Shown: piece by piece, positions 10,785-23,831 of the stretch
How the letters are laid out: every line of letters starts with the position of its first letter
Numbering within the stretch: the first letter of the stretch is position 1
Assembly (NCBI GenBank): GCA_028751875.1
Contig: CM054140.1
Coordinates: 32,923,908-32,987,907, forward strand
Reading direction: 5' to 3'
Length of the DNA: 64,000 nucleotides
Origin: Rapana venosa
Lineage: Eukaryota > Mollusca > Gastropoda > Neogastropoda > Muricidae
The notes under the pieces: model-generated
What the model was told of the DNA's origin: nothing
The model's database searches: none
The model's input: the letters and a program-made list of their open reading frames with translations, nothing else
Made by a program: the position numbers and the translations under genes

Positions 10785-11000
10785 CCCATGTGGGGATGCC
10801 GGGTGCCTGTCAGTATAAGTAGCATCCCCACCTTCTGGAAATTCCGTGCTAGGGATACCCTAATTTCTATCCCCCTCTTTGTTTCTGCCTTGTTATGTTC
10901 CTTTTCTTCCTGTCACCTCCTTCTTGTCTGTTTTCTTCCTTCTCCCTCCATTCTCCTGCTTTTTTCCAGAAAGACTTTAAAGGAGCAGTGCCTCCTGAAT
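10785..11000 (+). repeat. Interspersed repeat shared with about 32865-33020
   Basis: Both carry a TCAGTATAA-AGCATCCCCACCTTCT block, a GAAAT..CGTG/CTGTG block and the following T/C-rich stretch with CTTTTCTTCCTGTC. No coding signal. Confidence 0.55.
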
Positions 11001-12949
11001 TTGGGGGAAAAAATCACTTTTTTGTCATGATATTCTACTTGTCAGTTTCCCTCGCAGAAATGTTTGTATTTTCACAGACAGTTTACCGTTTTTCTTTTAA
11101 AAACAAAAGTCTTGCTAATATTTAGCTTCAAAGTGGGGGTCAGAGTGCTCGAGGACAGCAAATTGAGGCCGATTTTACATATTTTCGTTCACTGAAAAAT
11201 AATGAGCTGTTCCCTATTTCCATTGCAAAGCTACAAAATAATAGATACTTAAAAATAAATTTAAAAAACTCCCTTAACTACATGCTGTTTGTTGATTGAC
11301 GCAAATTTTGACTTTTCTGAGTGAGATTTTTCCCTAAATAGAACTGTTTGGGTGGCACAGTACGATCAAATGCCTTCTGACAAAAAAGTAGTAAGGTCAG
11401 TCAAGGAGAAGGGCCAGTTGTATGGATCAGAAATCTGCAGTGTTTCTCTATAAACAGGCTGGCAAACTTTGCCCTGTGCTGTGCTGGTGGTTACCACTGG
11501 GAGCTCCCACATTCTGTGGCACCATGAGCCTGCCACCTCCTGTGCGCATGTCCTCTAGCTACAAATTAATACAAAAAACTGTGATGATTGCAGCACAAAA
11601 CAGCACAGACAGCCAGCTTTAAAATTTAAAAAAAAAAGCAGCAGAGGCGCAGTAGGCTATACCATGGTAGGGACTCTGAAGAGGGGTGTTCGTGACTGTG
11701 TTATACACAGACTGCCGATGAGAGCCTCCAAAGCCAGATCTGGAAAGTTTGCCCAAGCATGTGTTCCATAGGCTGAAAATGTGTTCAGACTGCTGTGGCC
11801 ATTGCCACAGATCTGCATATTCAATGATGGTGCAAGTGGACTGAAAATCATTTGCTGGAGCTGATGAACATCACAGGTAGGAACTTCACGAGCATGTTTC
11901 TGGAGAACAGAGACACAGTCCGCCTTTTTGTGGGCCAAACACCTATCCCCCAAGATTGAAGATTTGAATCGATTTTGACCCCTCTTGGGGCATGGAGGAT
12001 TTCAGTAAACAACTGTAACATATATAATCTGTATTAACGAAATACGTTTACAACACAGAATTTGACAGAAATAGAAATATAGTCAACCTTTTCATCAATG
12101 TCATGCAACTTTACTCTTAACTAAAAATTTGCTAAGTTTTAATAAAGTCTCAAGACTCAAGAATACTTTAATGTCTCAACTAGAAAAAATTATGAGTGGA
12201 ATTTTAAAATTATATTTACACAACATGCATTATTAAACAATACAGATGAAGAAATAACAGTATTTTAAGGACAACAATCTACGTCACACACACTGCACCC
12301 ACCCATCCACACACACACACACACACACACACACAACCCACACACCACACACACCCCACACACACACACAAAAACACACATCCACATACACACACACATC
12401 CACACAACGCGCGCGCGTGCGCACGCACACACCAGTAAAGGTTAAGAGTAGCAAAGCAAAACCACAACACAACAAATAATTCAAACACATCTCATGAAAA
12501 AACGCATCATCAGCACAACCAATACAAATATCACAAGTAAGTTACATTAAAAGAAAAACCATGACAAAAACATTTTGATTTTTTAAAAATGTTTTAACAC
12601 TATTTCTCCTTCATCCATCACAGCTCACACTTATTCTTTGCCTGGTACTTTATATAAAAACTATGCACGCACACACACTCACTCACTCACTCTCTCTCTC
12701 TCTCCCCCTCTCTCTCTCTCACTCAGAGGCAATTTTCCCATGCACACGCTGTTATTTGATGATTTAATATAAAAAACCCCTTAAAAATTGTTCTTTTAAA
12801 GTTTAACATTGGTTTAGAAGCTGAATTGATTTGTTAATAAAACTATTTTTGGTTCTGTTTGTTTTTGATTTTGGCATTCGGAATCTTCGACCAGATGGAA
12901 GTAATGCATAGTGTTGTGAAGCACGTGGGTTTCGTCAGTGGAAATGTCT

Positions 12950-13965
12950 TTAGCTTTTTAAGTCATTTTGATTTTCATACAATGAATTTAGCGTCCTTTG
13001 CTTTTCTCCAACAATCTTTCCACACACATTTACAACTTTATTCAATACGTTCTTGTTTTTTACATTCAAACAACCAAACCAGCATAAAAACCCATATGAC
13101 AAGACTGATTCTACAAAACAGTGATAAAACAAGCACATAATTTCTTTTTTAACGTTCAGTGATCGCAGTTTTTGAAGGCAGCATATCCTTGATTGACATT
13201 TATTATGTATTAAAGTAGTGTCTGCATTAAAATTCAACTTATTATCTAGAATTGTACGAAGAAAATTTGTACTCTAGCACTCTCTCTACTTTTGTTCCGT
13301 TTGTGAACAGATCAGGAACTTGGGGTGTATTTCTGCGAAAATCAATGTTTTAAACGTTTAAGTCAAGATAGTTATTTTTACACCATTTACAGAACCTTTC
13401 TACTTCATCAAAATAAACCAAATTTGAGTTGGATACATTAGTAGAGCGGAGTCATCAGAGTATTTAAAACAGGTGCAAGTAATGTACCAGTGCAGTCATT
13501 TGTATACAGGGTAAAAAGTAACGGAGCTAAGACAGTGCCTTGTGGTGCACCAGTGGAAGTGGTTCTTTGTAATGATTTTTTTCCTTAAAAATAAACACAC
13601 TGAAATCGTATTGTTAAAAAATTCACAATCCATAAAATAAGTTTCGGGTTAACTTTGATGATTGCAGCTTTTGGGCCACGAGATGTGGCTGAATCGGTTT
13701 AATTGCAGAGGAAAAATCAACAAAGAGAATTCGAACAAAAGAGTTGTTATTTTCAAGGTGTGTGTAAAATATGATTCAAGAGGGTGATTGTTGCATCATC
13801 TGTACTTCTGCTATGCTTGTAGGCGAATTGTATAGGGTCAAGGGCATCTTTTACTAGTGGCAGGAGGGTACTGAAGAACAATGCGCTCAAAGCTTTTCAT
13901 AACGACAGATTTAACAGGTCTGTAATCATTTAAACTTTAGGATTTTTTGTTTTGGAATGGGGCAG
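12950..13965 (-). pseudogene. Decayed non-LTR retrotransposon RT (Rex1/CR1-like), copy B
   Basis: Duplicate of the fragment at 1926-2925, with the same order of motifs (NDYRPV, FVDFSSA, GAPQG, YSDD, C-terminal block). It has additional one-base indels, for example near 13262 and 13440, which break the frame in different places from copy A. Not functional. Confidence 0.82.
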
Positions 13966-14636
13966 ACGAGAAGAGAACAAATTACAAAATGTGAACTTGG
14001 ATCTTGGATACATACATTCATGAGGTAGGACATGCTTCCAAAGCTCAGAAAACTTTGGCATTCATTCACTTTGGACATTTGGACATAAAGTGAAACTCCT
14101 CTCCTATCATTAAATCATATTGTTTTCCAAGGAGTACAAAAGAGCCCTGAGGCTGAGGTGGAGAAATCTGGGCAGATAGGAGGAGCTGGCACCATTGAAG
14201 GCATCTGAGGCAGGCTCTTATTCATTAGTGATTTTGGGGGTGAAATTTTCTCCGAAAAATGCACGTTTTGCACTGGTCAAGTAGCATAACTTTTTTGTTT
14301 TTCAAGACATTACCATCAACAGAAAGCTGGAGCATGAACCTCAAATTGACCAATTTGTTCTGGTATTTTATATTTTAGAGCTTTTTGTTTTACAAAATTA
14401 TCACAAAGATTATGCAAATATAGGTAGGCCTAAAATCACGAAAAAAATTTTAAATCACTCAAACATCATGGAAAAAGGTTCAGGCTCCAGGTCTTACACA
14501 TTTCTGAATGTTCTGAACATCCAGAGGTATTCAAGAAATCTGGAAGGAGATTTTTCCCCAACAAGAAATGTGGTATTGGAAGTGCTGTTTGGTGCTATTT
14601 TTAGAAACGTTAAACTATGAAGCCCTAAGCTGTGAT

Positions 14637-14928
14637 GGGGACGGGATAGCTCAGTGGTCAGAGCACTTGCTCTCCCCAGCTGATGAGGTTAAGCAGCATC
14701 GAGCGTGGTTACCACTTGGATGGGTGACCATTTGTGCGCCTTGGCTTCAGTACAGTCCCCCAGTTCACCCAGCTATAAATGGGTACCTGCCTCTTCAGGG
14801 TCAGGGAAGGTAAAACAGTGAGGAAGAGGAGATGGGCGCCGCCCTCAATATGCTGGCCCTAGAGAAGTGAGGTCTCTGATGCCTCACTTCTCTACGACCA
14901 CATAAGTTATGGGACACCTTTACCTTTT
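14637..14928 (+). mobile_element. SINE-A hybrid SINE (copy B, plus orientation)
   Basis: Duplicate of 3605-3895, essentially identical. Confidence 0.82.
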
Positions 14929-15195
14929 CCTCTTAAGCCATGATCAATGTCCACCCCCACCCCTCCTTTTTGTAATTTATTATAATTTATTGACCTTTAT
15001 CTAATTGTGACCGATTTGAGCCAGTCTGATGATAAACTCAGAAAGATTTCATCGTAATTTTGGCAGTTCATTCAGGTGGTACTGCCCCCTTATTTAGGCC
15101 TGTTTTGTCAGGTGCTTCATCAACGGCAGCAGCAGCGTGAGGCCATTTCGTTCATAGGTAGACAACCACGAGTTGCTGCTGCTTGAGAGGTAAGG

Positions 15196-15475
15196 TAAAG
15201 GTAAAGGTGTCCCATAACCTATAAGGTCGTAGGGGAGCGAGGCGTCAGAGACCTCACTTCTCTAGGGCCAGCATATTGAGGGCGGCGCCCATCTCCTCTC
15301 CCTCGCTGCTTTACCTTCCCTGACCCTAAAGAGGACAGGTACCCATTTACAGCTGGGGGAACTGTACTGAAGCCAAGGCGCGCAAACGGTCACCATCCAA
15401 CTGGTAACCACGCTCGACGCTGCTTAACTTGGCTGGGGGAAGCGAGTGCTCCGACCACTGAGCTATCCGTCCCCC
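15196..15475 (-). mobile_element. SINE-A hybrid SINE (copy B, minus orientation)
   Basis: Duplicate of 4163-4448 with a few one-base indels; completes the inverted pair in copy B. Confidence 0.82.
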
Positions 15476-15714
15476 TGCTTGAGGGGTGAAGGGAAAAAAA
15501 GAACCAATTGAAGAGACAGAAAGGAGGAGAGGCAGAGACAGAACATTTTTTAAAAACATTTTTAAATTTAGAGGGCAATAGATAGCTACATGCTTTTTTA
15601 CATCAGCCCTCGAAAAAATAATTAGGGGAAAATATGTTTAATGACATACAGCAACAACCCAGAAAATAACAACACACACACACACACACACACACACACA
15701 TCCTCTCTCTCCTC

Positions 15715-15752
<38 letters not shown>

Positions 15753-16129
15753 GTAAGGGCAGGGTGGAGTGGGGGTCTTTCTTTTACAACCAGCCGGAAT
15801 GGCTGTGTCCAAACTTGACGGACAAGCTTTGCAGAGAGAGATGTACAGCAGGCACAACATAACCACATCATTGAAGGTGTGTCCTCCCCTATTTTTTCAT
15901 TTAAAAATTGTCTTCCTCCCAGCTATGTCCCCTTCTTTCTGCCTGTTCATTGGCGTTTTCTTTCTCTATGGTTATTTTTTGGTGTGTAAAAGATTTAGTT
16001 TTTTATTATTTATTTTTTGGGGGGGAAAATGGTTAAGTTTATTATAATTTTTTTAGGGTTTAAAACTTCTTTTTTGTGTCCCTAGGCTAGAGCTCCGAGG
16101 TTCACCATCGATGAGATTTACCCGTCAGT

Positions 16130-16867
16130 AAGGTAGCCGAGGAGGTCAGGTCAGTACAGAGAAATCAAAGATCATGGTCAACAGCGCTAGTAGTGACAGC
16201 ACGGAAATAAAGATGAATGGAGAAATACTGGAAGAGGTGAGGGCCAATTCAAATACTAGGCTCCATCCTAACAAAAGATGGCACATCAAACAATGAAGTG
16301 AAAGCTCGCATTGCAACAGCAACATCTTCTCTAGCCAGACTTGAGAGGATCATCAGACAGCAACAACATCAGCTTCTGCACCAAATATCACCTCTACAAA
16401 TCCCTCGTGATATCTATCATCCTATATGGCTGTGAATCATGGACCTGTCAGCAGAGCTAGAGAGGAGAATCCAAGCATTCGAGAACAAGTGCCACAGAAG
16501 ACTCCTCAAATATACAAATAACACAAAACCAACAACTATGTGAAAGAAGACATCAAAAAGCGTGTGGGCCCCAAGAACCTCTGCTCTCCACCATAAAGAG
16601 GAGAAAACTGATGTGGTTTGGTCACACCACAAGACACAACACCTTAGCAAAAACCATCTTGCAGGGAACGGTTTGAAGGCAAGAGAAGAGGCCGCCAAAA
16701 GAATCATGGGTTGACAACATCAAAGACTGGACCGCCCAACCCTGCAACACCTTCTACTAGCCACACAGGATCGTGAAGCATGGAAAAAGATCTCTGGGCA
16801 ACGTCTTCTTCATGTCCCCCCTATGTCCTTTGGGACATGGGACTGACTGAGTGAGTGAAGGTAGCCG
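16130..16867 (+). mobile_element. 5'-truncated RTE-type retrotransposon with TSD (copy B)
   Basis: Duplicate of 5108-5847, with the same AAGGTAGCCG repeats at 16130-16139 and 16858-16867. It has further one-base indels, for example near 16363, 16444 and 16507, so its frame is more broken than that of copy A. Confidence 0.85.
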
Positions 16868-17970
16868 CATTCCGATGTAGGGGATGGTATCTAAACACCT
16901 TGTGTGCAGGCCTAAAACATTTTTTTGTGCATGGCCAGGGAACGTAAAACAAAGAAGAAGAAGGAGGAGAAGAAGAAGAATGGATATTAACTGCCCAAAA
17001 ATGTTAACACATCATTTTAAGTTCGGAAATAGTCCTTTGCATTCGAAAATGTCTAGTATAGTGCACACGCTCTTTCTCAACGTGAAAACTGAGTTTTTCT
17101 CTGACAATTATTCTTTTAGACACTACCAGAGCGCCATACCATGATTTCTCTTTTCTCTCTCTCTCTCTCTCTCTCTCTCCAGACCCTCCCATCTCCAGAG
17201 GCAAGTATGTTGGGTTTGTGTTTGCTCAGAGGGCTTGTTGTGTGTGTGTGTGGTGTGTGTGTGCGCGCGCGTAAGAGTGTGTGTCTTCTCGAACGGTTAC
17301 TTGTAGGCTAGGCCCTGGCGTGCGTGTGTGGCATGTTCCTTGTAGGCTAGCCCTATCCACACACTTGGAGAGCCAGCCGCTCTTTGCCATTGATGCGCAC
17401 ATGTGTGTGGTGTGTGTGTGTACATAGTGAGCATTGTGTGAGGTATTTGGTTCCTCTAGAACTTGATTGTTTACTTTCTGCAGTGGCAAATTGTCACCAT
17501 TTAGGCGGGCCCTGAATCGCGGTAGTTTTTGTCAATTGTGTCTCTAGGCCTAGGCCTGACTGAGTCAGTAGTACTAGCCTAGGCCTAGTAGCATACTTGC
17601 CTGTTAGGCCTAGCCCAGCCCAGGAGGGAGAGAGAGAGGCGGGAAATTAACAGCACTGGTGAGGGTTTTTTTAAGCCTACCTGATTGGCTGCTCTTTTCT
17701 GTTTCATTTTCACATCACTTTTTAGTTTTACTATTTCTGATTTCAGAATTGTATGGCAGGGGATTTTTTGTGATGTTTTTGTATGATTTAGATTCTATTT
17801 CTAGAAATGTTGATTGTTTACTTTCTGATGGCCATTGGATTTTTTGGTGGTACATTTCATTTTCACCTAGTTCTTGTCTTTTCAGTTGCAGTCATTCCAT
17901 TTTTAGAATTCTTAAGTTTTTATTTTTTTGTTTTTAAAAGTATTTGCTTGTGATGTTTCCTTTTCATTGC

Positions 17971-18008
<38 letters not shown>

Positions 18009-18123
18009 CAGTTTAGTTGTGTTCTAGTGGATTTTGTTGTCTTTTCTAGTGTAGGCCTATGTTACAATGTTACAATACTGAATCAGAAATAAGGTGTCAG
18101 GAACTAGTCTCTCTGTCTCACAG

Positions 18124-18166
<43 letters not shown>

Positions 18167-18167
18167 G

Positions 18168-18382
18168 AGACTATAAACCTAGGCCCCTGTGCCAACAAAT
18201 GCAGAATTTCTCGAACACACACACACACAGAGGTTATTTTTTGAAAGAGTAGGTCATTATGTGCAGGTGGAAACAGATGACAAAATCTACTAAACTGCAC
18301 ACAGGGACTGGATATAAAAAGCACATGAGTGCTTATTCACTTATTCTATTATCCTCAATTGAAAGAATAAATAAATAAATAA
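18168..18382 (+). mobile_element. SINE-B 3' portion (copy B)
   Basis: Duplicate of 7128-7345, followed by a poly-G/GA tract at 18411-18441. Confidence 0.75.
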
Positions 18383-18599
18383 TCACACACACATATTATG
18401 CACCACGAGAAAGGGGGGGGGGGGGGGGTGAGAGAGAGAATGTGATGGTTGTGCGAGTGAGAGAGTTCCTAATTTACCATATTTTCCTAATTTACCATAT
18501 TTTCAATGAAACAATAAACTGTCCACTCATACACATGTGCACACAGGCACTAGGCCTACATGCACATGTGCCTGTTTGTAGTGTTTATGTGTTTCAGTA

Positions 18600-20850
18600 G
18601 TAGTAGTACTAACAAGAGCAGCAGCAGAAGTCATAATAGTCACAGCAGTAGTAAGTATCCTAGCAGTTATAGTAGTTGCTGCAGCTGCAGTAGTAATGAT
18701 AGTAGTTGCTGCAGCTGCAGTAGCAATGATAGAAGTTGCTGCAGTAGCAGTGATAGCAGTTGCTGCAGTAGCAGTGATAGCAGTTGCTGCAGCTGCAGTA
18801 GCAGTGATAGTAGTTGCTGCAGCTGCAGTAGCAGTGATAGCAGTTGCTGCAGCTGCAGTAGCAATGATAGCAGTTGCTGCAGTAGCAGTGATAGAAGTTG
18901 CTGCAGCTGCAGTGGCAGTGATAGCAGTTGCTGCAGTAGCAATGATAGAAGTTGCTGCAGTAGCAGTGATAGCAGTTGCTGCAGTAGCAGTGATAGTAGT
19001 ATCTGCAGTAGCAGTGATAGTTGCTGCAGCTGCGGTAGCAATGATAATAGTTGCTGCAGCTGCAGTAGCAATGATAGTAGTTGCTGCAACTGCAGTAGCA
19101 ATTATAATAGTTGCTGCAGGTGCAGTAGCAGTGATAGTAGAATCTGCAGTAGCAGTGATAGTTGCTGCAGTAACAGTGATAGTTGCTGCAGTTGCAGTAA
19201 CAGTGATAGTAGTTGCTGCAGCTGCAGTAGCAGTGATAGTAGTTGCTGCAGCTGCAGTAGCAGTGATAGTAGTTGCTGCAGGTGCAGTAGCAGTGGCTGT
19301 AGTATCTGCAGTAGCAGTGATAGTTGCTGCAGTTGCAGTAACAGTGATAGTAGTTGCTGCAGCTGCAGTAACAGTGATAGTAGTTGCTGGAGGTGCAGTA
19401 CCAGTGATAGTAGTAGTTGCTGCAGCTGCTGTAACAGTGATAGCCTAGTAGTTGCTGTAGGTTCAGTAACAGTGATAGTAGTTGCTGTAGGTTCAGTAAC
19501 AGTGATAGTAGTTGCTGTAGGTTCAGTAACAGTGATAGTAGTTGCTGGAGGTGCAGTAACAGGGATAGTAGTTGCTGTAGGTTCAGTAACAGTGATAGTA
19601 GTTGCTGGAGGTGCAGTAACAGGGATAGTAGTTGCTGTAGGTTCAGTAACAGTGATAGTAGTTGCTGGAGGTGCAGTAACAGGGATAGTAGTTGCTGGAG
19701 GTGCAGTAACAGGGATAGTAGTTGCTGTAAGTTCAGTAACAGTGATAGTAGTTGCTGTAGGTTCAGTAACAGTGATAGTAGTTGCTGGAGGTGCAGTGAT
19801 AGTGATAGTAGTTGCTGTAGGTTCAGTAACAGTGATAGTAGTTGCTGGAGGTGCAGTAACAGGGATAGTAGTTGCTGTAGGTGCAGTAACAGTGATAGTA
19901 GTTGCTGTAGGTGCAGTAACAGGGATAGTAGTTGCTGTAGGTGCAGTAACAGTGATAGTAGTTGCTGTAGGTGCAGTAACAGTGATAGTAGTTGCTGTAG
20001 GTGCAGTAACAGGGATAGTAGTTGCTGTAGGTGCAGTAACAGTGATAGTAGTTGCTGTAGGTTCAGTAACAGTGATAGTAGTTGCTGTAGGTTCAGTAAC
20101 AGTGATAGTAGTTGCTGTAGGTTCAGTAACAGGGATAGTAGTTGCTGTAGGTTCAGTAACAGTGATAGTAGTTGCTGGAGATGCAGTGACAGTGATAGTA
20201 GTTGCTGGAGATGCAGTGACAGTGATAGTAGTTGCTGGAGGTGCAGTAACAGTGATAGTAGTTGCTGGAGGTGCAGTAACAGTGATAGTAGTTGCTGTAG
20301 GTGCAGTAACAGTGATAGTAGTTGCTGTAGGTGCAGTAACAGTGATAGTAGTTGCTGTAGGTGCAGTAACAGTGATAGTAGTTGCTGTAGGTTCAGTAAC
20401 AGTGATAGTAGTTGCTGTAGGTTCAGTAACAGTGATAGTAGTTGCTGTAGGTTCAGTAACAGTGATAGTAGTTGCTGTAGGTTCAGTAACAGTGATAGTA
20501 GTTGCTGGAGATGCAGTGACAGTGATAGTAGTTGCTGGAGATGCAGTGACAGTGATAGTAGTTGCTGGAGGTGCAGTGACAGTGATAGTAGTTGCTGGAG
20601 GTGCAGTAACAGTGATAGTAGTTGCTGCAGTAGCAGTGATAGTAGTTGCTGGATGTGCAGTGACAGTGATTGGAGGTGCAGTGATAGTGATAGTAGTTGC
20701 TGGAGGTGCAGTAACAGTGATAATAGTTGCTGGAGGTGCAGTAACAGTGATAGTAGTTTCTGGAGGTGCAGTAACAGTGATAGTAGTTGCTGCAGCTGCA
20801 GTAACAGTGATAGTAGTTGCTGGAGGTGCAGTAGCAACAACAGCAGCAGC
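18600..20850. repeat. Large 30-bp minisatellite (about 2.25 kb, 70+ units)
   Basis: The proximal third (18600-19440) mixes 30-bp and 24-bp units built from GCAGTAGCAGTGATAGTAGT and TGCTGCAGC. The distal part (19450-20640) is a regular 30-bp array of GTAACAGTGATAGTAGTTGC plus TGTAGGTTCA or TGGAGGTGCA. Variant units recur in blocks: the GGAGATGCAGTGAC pair at 20176/20206 returns at 20506/20536, 330 bp (11 units) later. Because all unit lengths are multiples of three and lack stops, frames of 764 codons on plus (18560-20854) and 730 on minus (18660-20852) stay open. No non-repetitive domain flanks them, so I annotate a repeat and not a protein gene. Confidence 0.95.
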
Positions 20851-20899
20851 ATAGAGACAAGAACAGGCTGTGGGTTTTTTGGTTTAAACAGAATTTATT

Positions 20900-21060
20900 C
20901 ATGAAACGGGCTGTGGGGTTTTTATACCTCTCCTGCTCCCAATAAGTGATATCTGTCCATTCACTTTTAGTGTTACTCTAATCATCCCCAATGATCATTT
21001 AATTGATTAGAAGATCTAACCCATACTATATTTTAAAAAAATTGTTGGTTCCTCTGCAAG
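20900..21060. other. Short non-coding flank of the minisatellite
   Basis: No recognised feature between the array and the next repeat. Confidence 0.4.
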
Positions 21061-21245
21061 AGCTTTGAGGTTCACCTAGGATGGTTGCTGCAGGTGCTGT
21101 ACGATTTTGCCATGCAACTGTTTTTGCCCACCATTGTAACTGTTTTCTTTGTTCTTCAGTTAGAGCTCCAAGGTTGAAATTTGGGATGGTAAAATTTTAT
21201 GTATATACCGTTTTTGCCCACCATTAAGGTAGCCACAAAATACCA
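21045..21245. repeat. Interspersed repeat related to the 5050-5117 and 31630-31665 sequences
   Basis: Two partial units (21052-21135 and 21158-21245) carry an AGAGCTCC(A/G)AGGTT core, and the second ends in TTAAGGTAGCCA. The same core, and the AAGGTAGCC that became the target-site duplication, occur at 5066-5117. This copy is therefore like an unoccupied paralogue of the RTE insertion site. Confidence 0.5.
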
Positions 21246-21780
21246 ACTTTGGGGAGTTATTAAAAATAATCCAGCCATTGTGCTTTAGTAGACTTATCAT
21301 CTTTGTTACTAATGTTTCCTCAGTCTCTTCCTGCTGGCTGTTCTGGCCTAGAGCTATCTTTCTCTGTCACTCATCATTGAGTGCAGTGGGTTTACGCCCT
21401 GTAGTTGGCATGCAGCCTTCGCCTGTATTCCCGCTAGGCCAGCCTTGTCTAGTCTAGCCTATTGTATGTTGGTGGTTCAGAGCACAAAAATGTGGGTGTG
21501 GGTGTGGGTCCTCTGCCTGACCTGCTTCTGGTATTTTGCATTGTTTAGTTGGAGCTGGTGTAGTGGAGGCTTTCTAGTGTAGTGTTGGGTAATGAAGTGG
21601 CATTGAATGAGTTAATTGCCAGTTCTGTCATGTTATGTGTTCAGTTGGAGGAGGGCCTTGGTCCTAGTATGTAGGACCTACTGTGTAGTCATACTTACGT
21701 TCAGTATAGATTAGATGGGTAGTTTAGTTAAAGGAACACATCTGTCTTCCAAAGCCTAAGGCTTAAAGCGAGAAGTCATA
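21246..21780. other. Unique non-coding stretch
   Basis: About 530 bp with no repeat, splice-framed exon or motif that I recognise. Confidence 0.4.
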
Positions 21781-21799
21781 GGTTTGACTTCCCGTTTGA

Positions 21800-21837
21800 C
21801 ACCCCACCCCCCCAACACACACACATACACAGCGCGC

Positions 21838-21868
<31 letters not shown>

Positions 21869-21870
21869 TT
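21800..21870. repeat. (CA)n-(GC)n-(CA)n tract
   Basis: CA repeat, then about 16 bp of GCGCGC, then CA again; strong Z-DNA-type alternation. Confidence 0.9.
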
Positions 21871-21879
21871 CCCAGTCCG

Positions 21880-22005
21880 CTAGACCTTGAGGGAGTTCAT
21901 TTGGATGCTGATCTTTTGGATGAAACCATAAAGCAAGGTACCATGTGCAACATCCAGCGCGTTCGAAAAGAACCCAAGGCAACAAAGGAGTTGTCCTTGG
22001 AAAAG
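21880..22005 (+). mobile_element. SINE-C fragment
   Basis: GATGAAACCATAAAGC..AGGTACCATGTG, then AAAAGAACCCAAGGCAACAA and GAGTTGTCCTTGG. These match the central part of the full element at 63128-63500. Confidence 0.65.
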
Positions 22006-22039
22006 CAATACTCTAGTTCTAGGAGGGGTGTGTTGTGTT

Positions 22040-22070
22040 GGGAGGAGGGGGGGGGGGGGGGGGGGGGGGG
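22040..22070. repeat. Poly-G tract
   Basis: A run of more than 20 consecutive G. Confidence 0.9.
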
Positions 22071-22079
22071 CGAAATACA

Positions 22080-23020
22080 CATGCCGGAAAGAATTTTTTT
22101 TTTTTTATGTGGGTTGGCCCTACTCTAGCAGGACTCTGCTGTCCCCGGGAAGACCAACTGGCGCGTGCGTGCAGGCGGGCGCGTGTATGTGTGAGCACGT
22201 AGCCTACCAGTTCAAAGGACGCCCATATGACAGACAAAAGTTCTGGAGTCTGAGCGTTCTTAGAAGAAGAAGAAGACACGGTTGGCTACATCAAGACAAC
22301 AACGCGTGCTACTGCTAGCATACACACAGACACATTCACGCTCACGCACACGCGCGCGCCTGCACACACACACCACACCACACACACACACACAAACATA
22401 CACACACTCATGCGTACATATTCATTCATACAGTGTATTATACGATTTCCGACACTAGGCCTAAGCCAAGTGTCGATTGTTGGACAGACAGAGAGAGAGA
22501 GAGAGAGAAGAAGAAGAAGCGGAGGGAGGTGAAGGTAAGGTAGTAGCGACTGTTCTGTCAGAAGTGATTTCCGTCTGTAGGCTACCAGATTACAACAACA
22601 GAGTTCTTTCTGCCTGCCCAGCTCTGGCGCTCATGAATAGATATCTGCATGAATAACCACAATGTCAGGCTTTCTGTTCAGATCTGTAGCCTAGCTGTCT
22701 AAGTCTCTGTCTGTCTGTCTCTCTGAGCCAACTTGTGTGTGTGTGCATGCAGGCATGTGTTGGTGCATGTGCATTGTTGGTTTGTTTATATATAGTTGTT
22801 CCTGCTATTCCCCCCATTGCAATGGATGTACTCTATCAATGCAGTTAAATCATTTGAGTTTGAGTCTCTCTCAGAGCTTGTCAGCTGTGTTCAAACTACT
22901 TTGTTGATGGAATATTTTCAGCCCCTATGCTACTTCCCTCAGGGCAGTCAGACCACAGGGTGTGTGTATACATGCACAGACACTTTTAATCTAAGCCATT
23001 CAACACTGTGCTTAAAAAGA
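22080..23020. other. Non-coding stretch with short microsatellites
   Basis: Holds AAG repeats (22262-22275), CA/CG alternation (22320-22400) and GA/AAG (22493-22520). No gene recognised. Confidence 0.45.
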
Positions 23021-23028
23021 AAAAAAAA

Positions 23029-23085
23029 GGGGGGGGGGGAGGGGAGGAGAGAGAGAGAGAGGGGGGGGGGGGGGGGAGAGAAAAA
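23029..23085. repeat. Poly-G / (GA)n / poly-G purine tract
   Basis: A57-type all-purine strand: G-run, GA repeat, G-run. Confidence 0.9.
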
Positions 23086-23151
23086 ACATGACAGGAGTGA
23101 AGGACTGGAAAAAATAGTTCCTGTCACTGTGTCAGTACAAAGTGTGGGTAC

Positions 23152-23418
<267 letters not shown>

Positions 23419-23831
23419 ACACACGCAGAGTAACAATAATAACAATGATAATATTTTAGTAGTTTATCTCTGTTTTTGCAGGCTGTCTGGCCCATAGGAA
23501 TAGGAGAATATAATGCAGTCACATACTTATGCATATGGTGAGCAAAATTTGATAAGGTTACTTGACATCAAGACTTAAAGTGCAGTATAAGCATACTAAC
23601 ATAAAATATGTTCATACCATTTCAGAGCATGGTAGCACAAGAATAGGTAAAGTTCTGTGAGGAGAGAATATTTTTTATAAATTTTAGTGATTCTGTGTGT
23701 GTGTGTTGTTATTGTTGTTGTTGCTTCGATTTTACCTCTGTTCACTCAGTGATATTAGAGGATGGGGAGGGGAGGGGAGGGGACATTGATGTTGATGGTT
23801 GTGTGCTGTGAAATTGGTGTCTGTTCCTGTG

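Larger units (their letters stand above)
11026..18770 (+). repeat. Segmental duplication, copy B
   Basis: Second copy of the segment at 1-7783. It starts abruptly after a stretch (10785-11025) that is outside the window for copy A. All embedded elements keep order and orientation, including the target-site duplication of the truncated RTE, so those insertions predate the duplication. Copy B continues into a far larger minisatellite (to about 20850) and then into sequence not present after copy A. Confidence 0.93.

Noticed and set aside
18560..20854. 764-codon open frame (plus) and 730-codon open frame (minus)
   Set aside because: Both are by-products of a stop-free repeat with unit lengths divisible by three; no unique domain or splice context.
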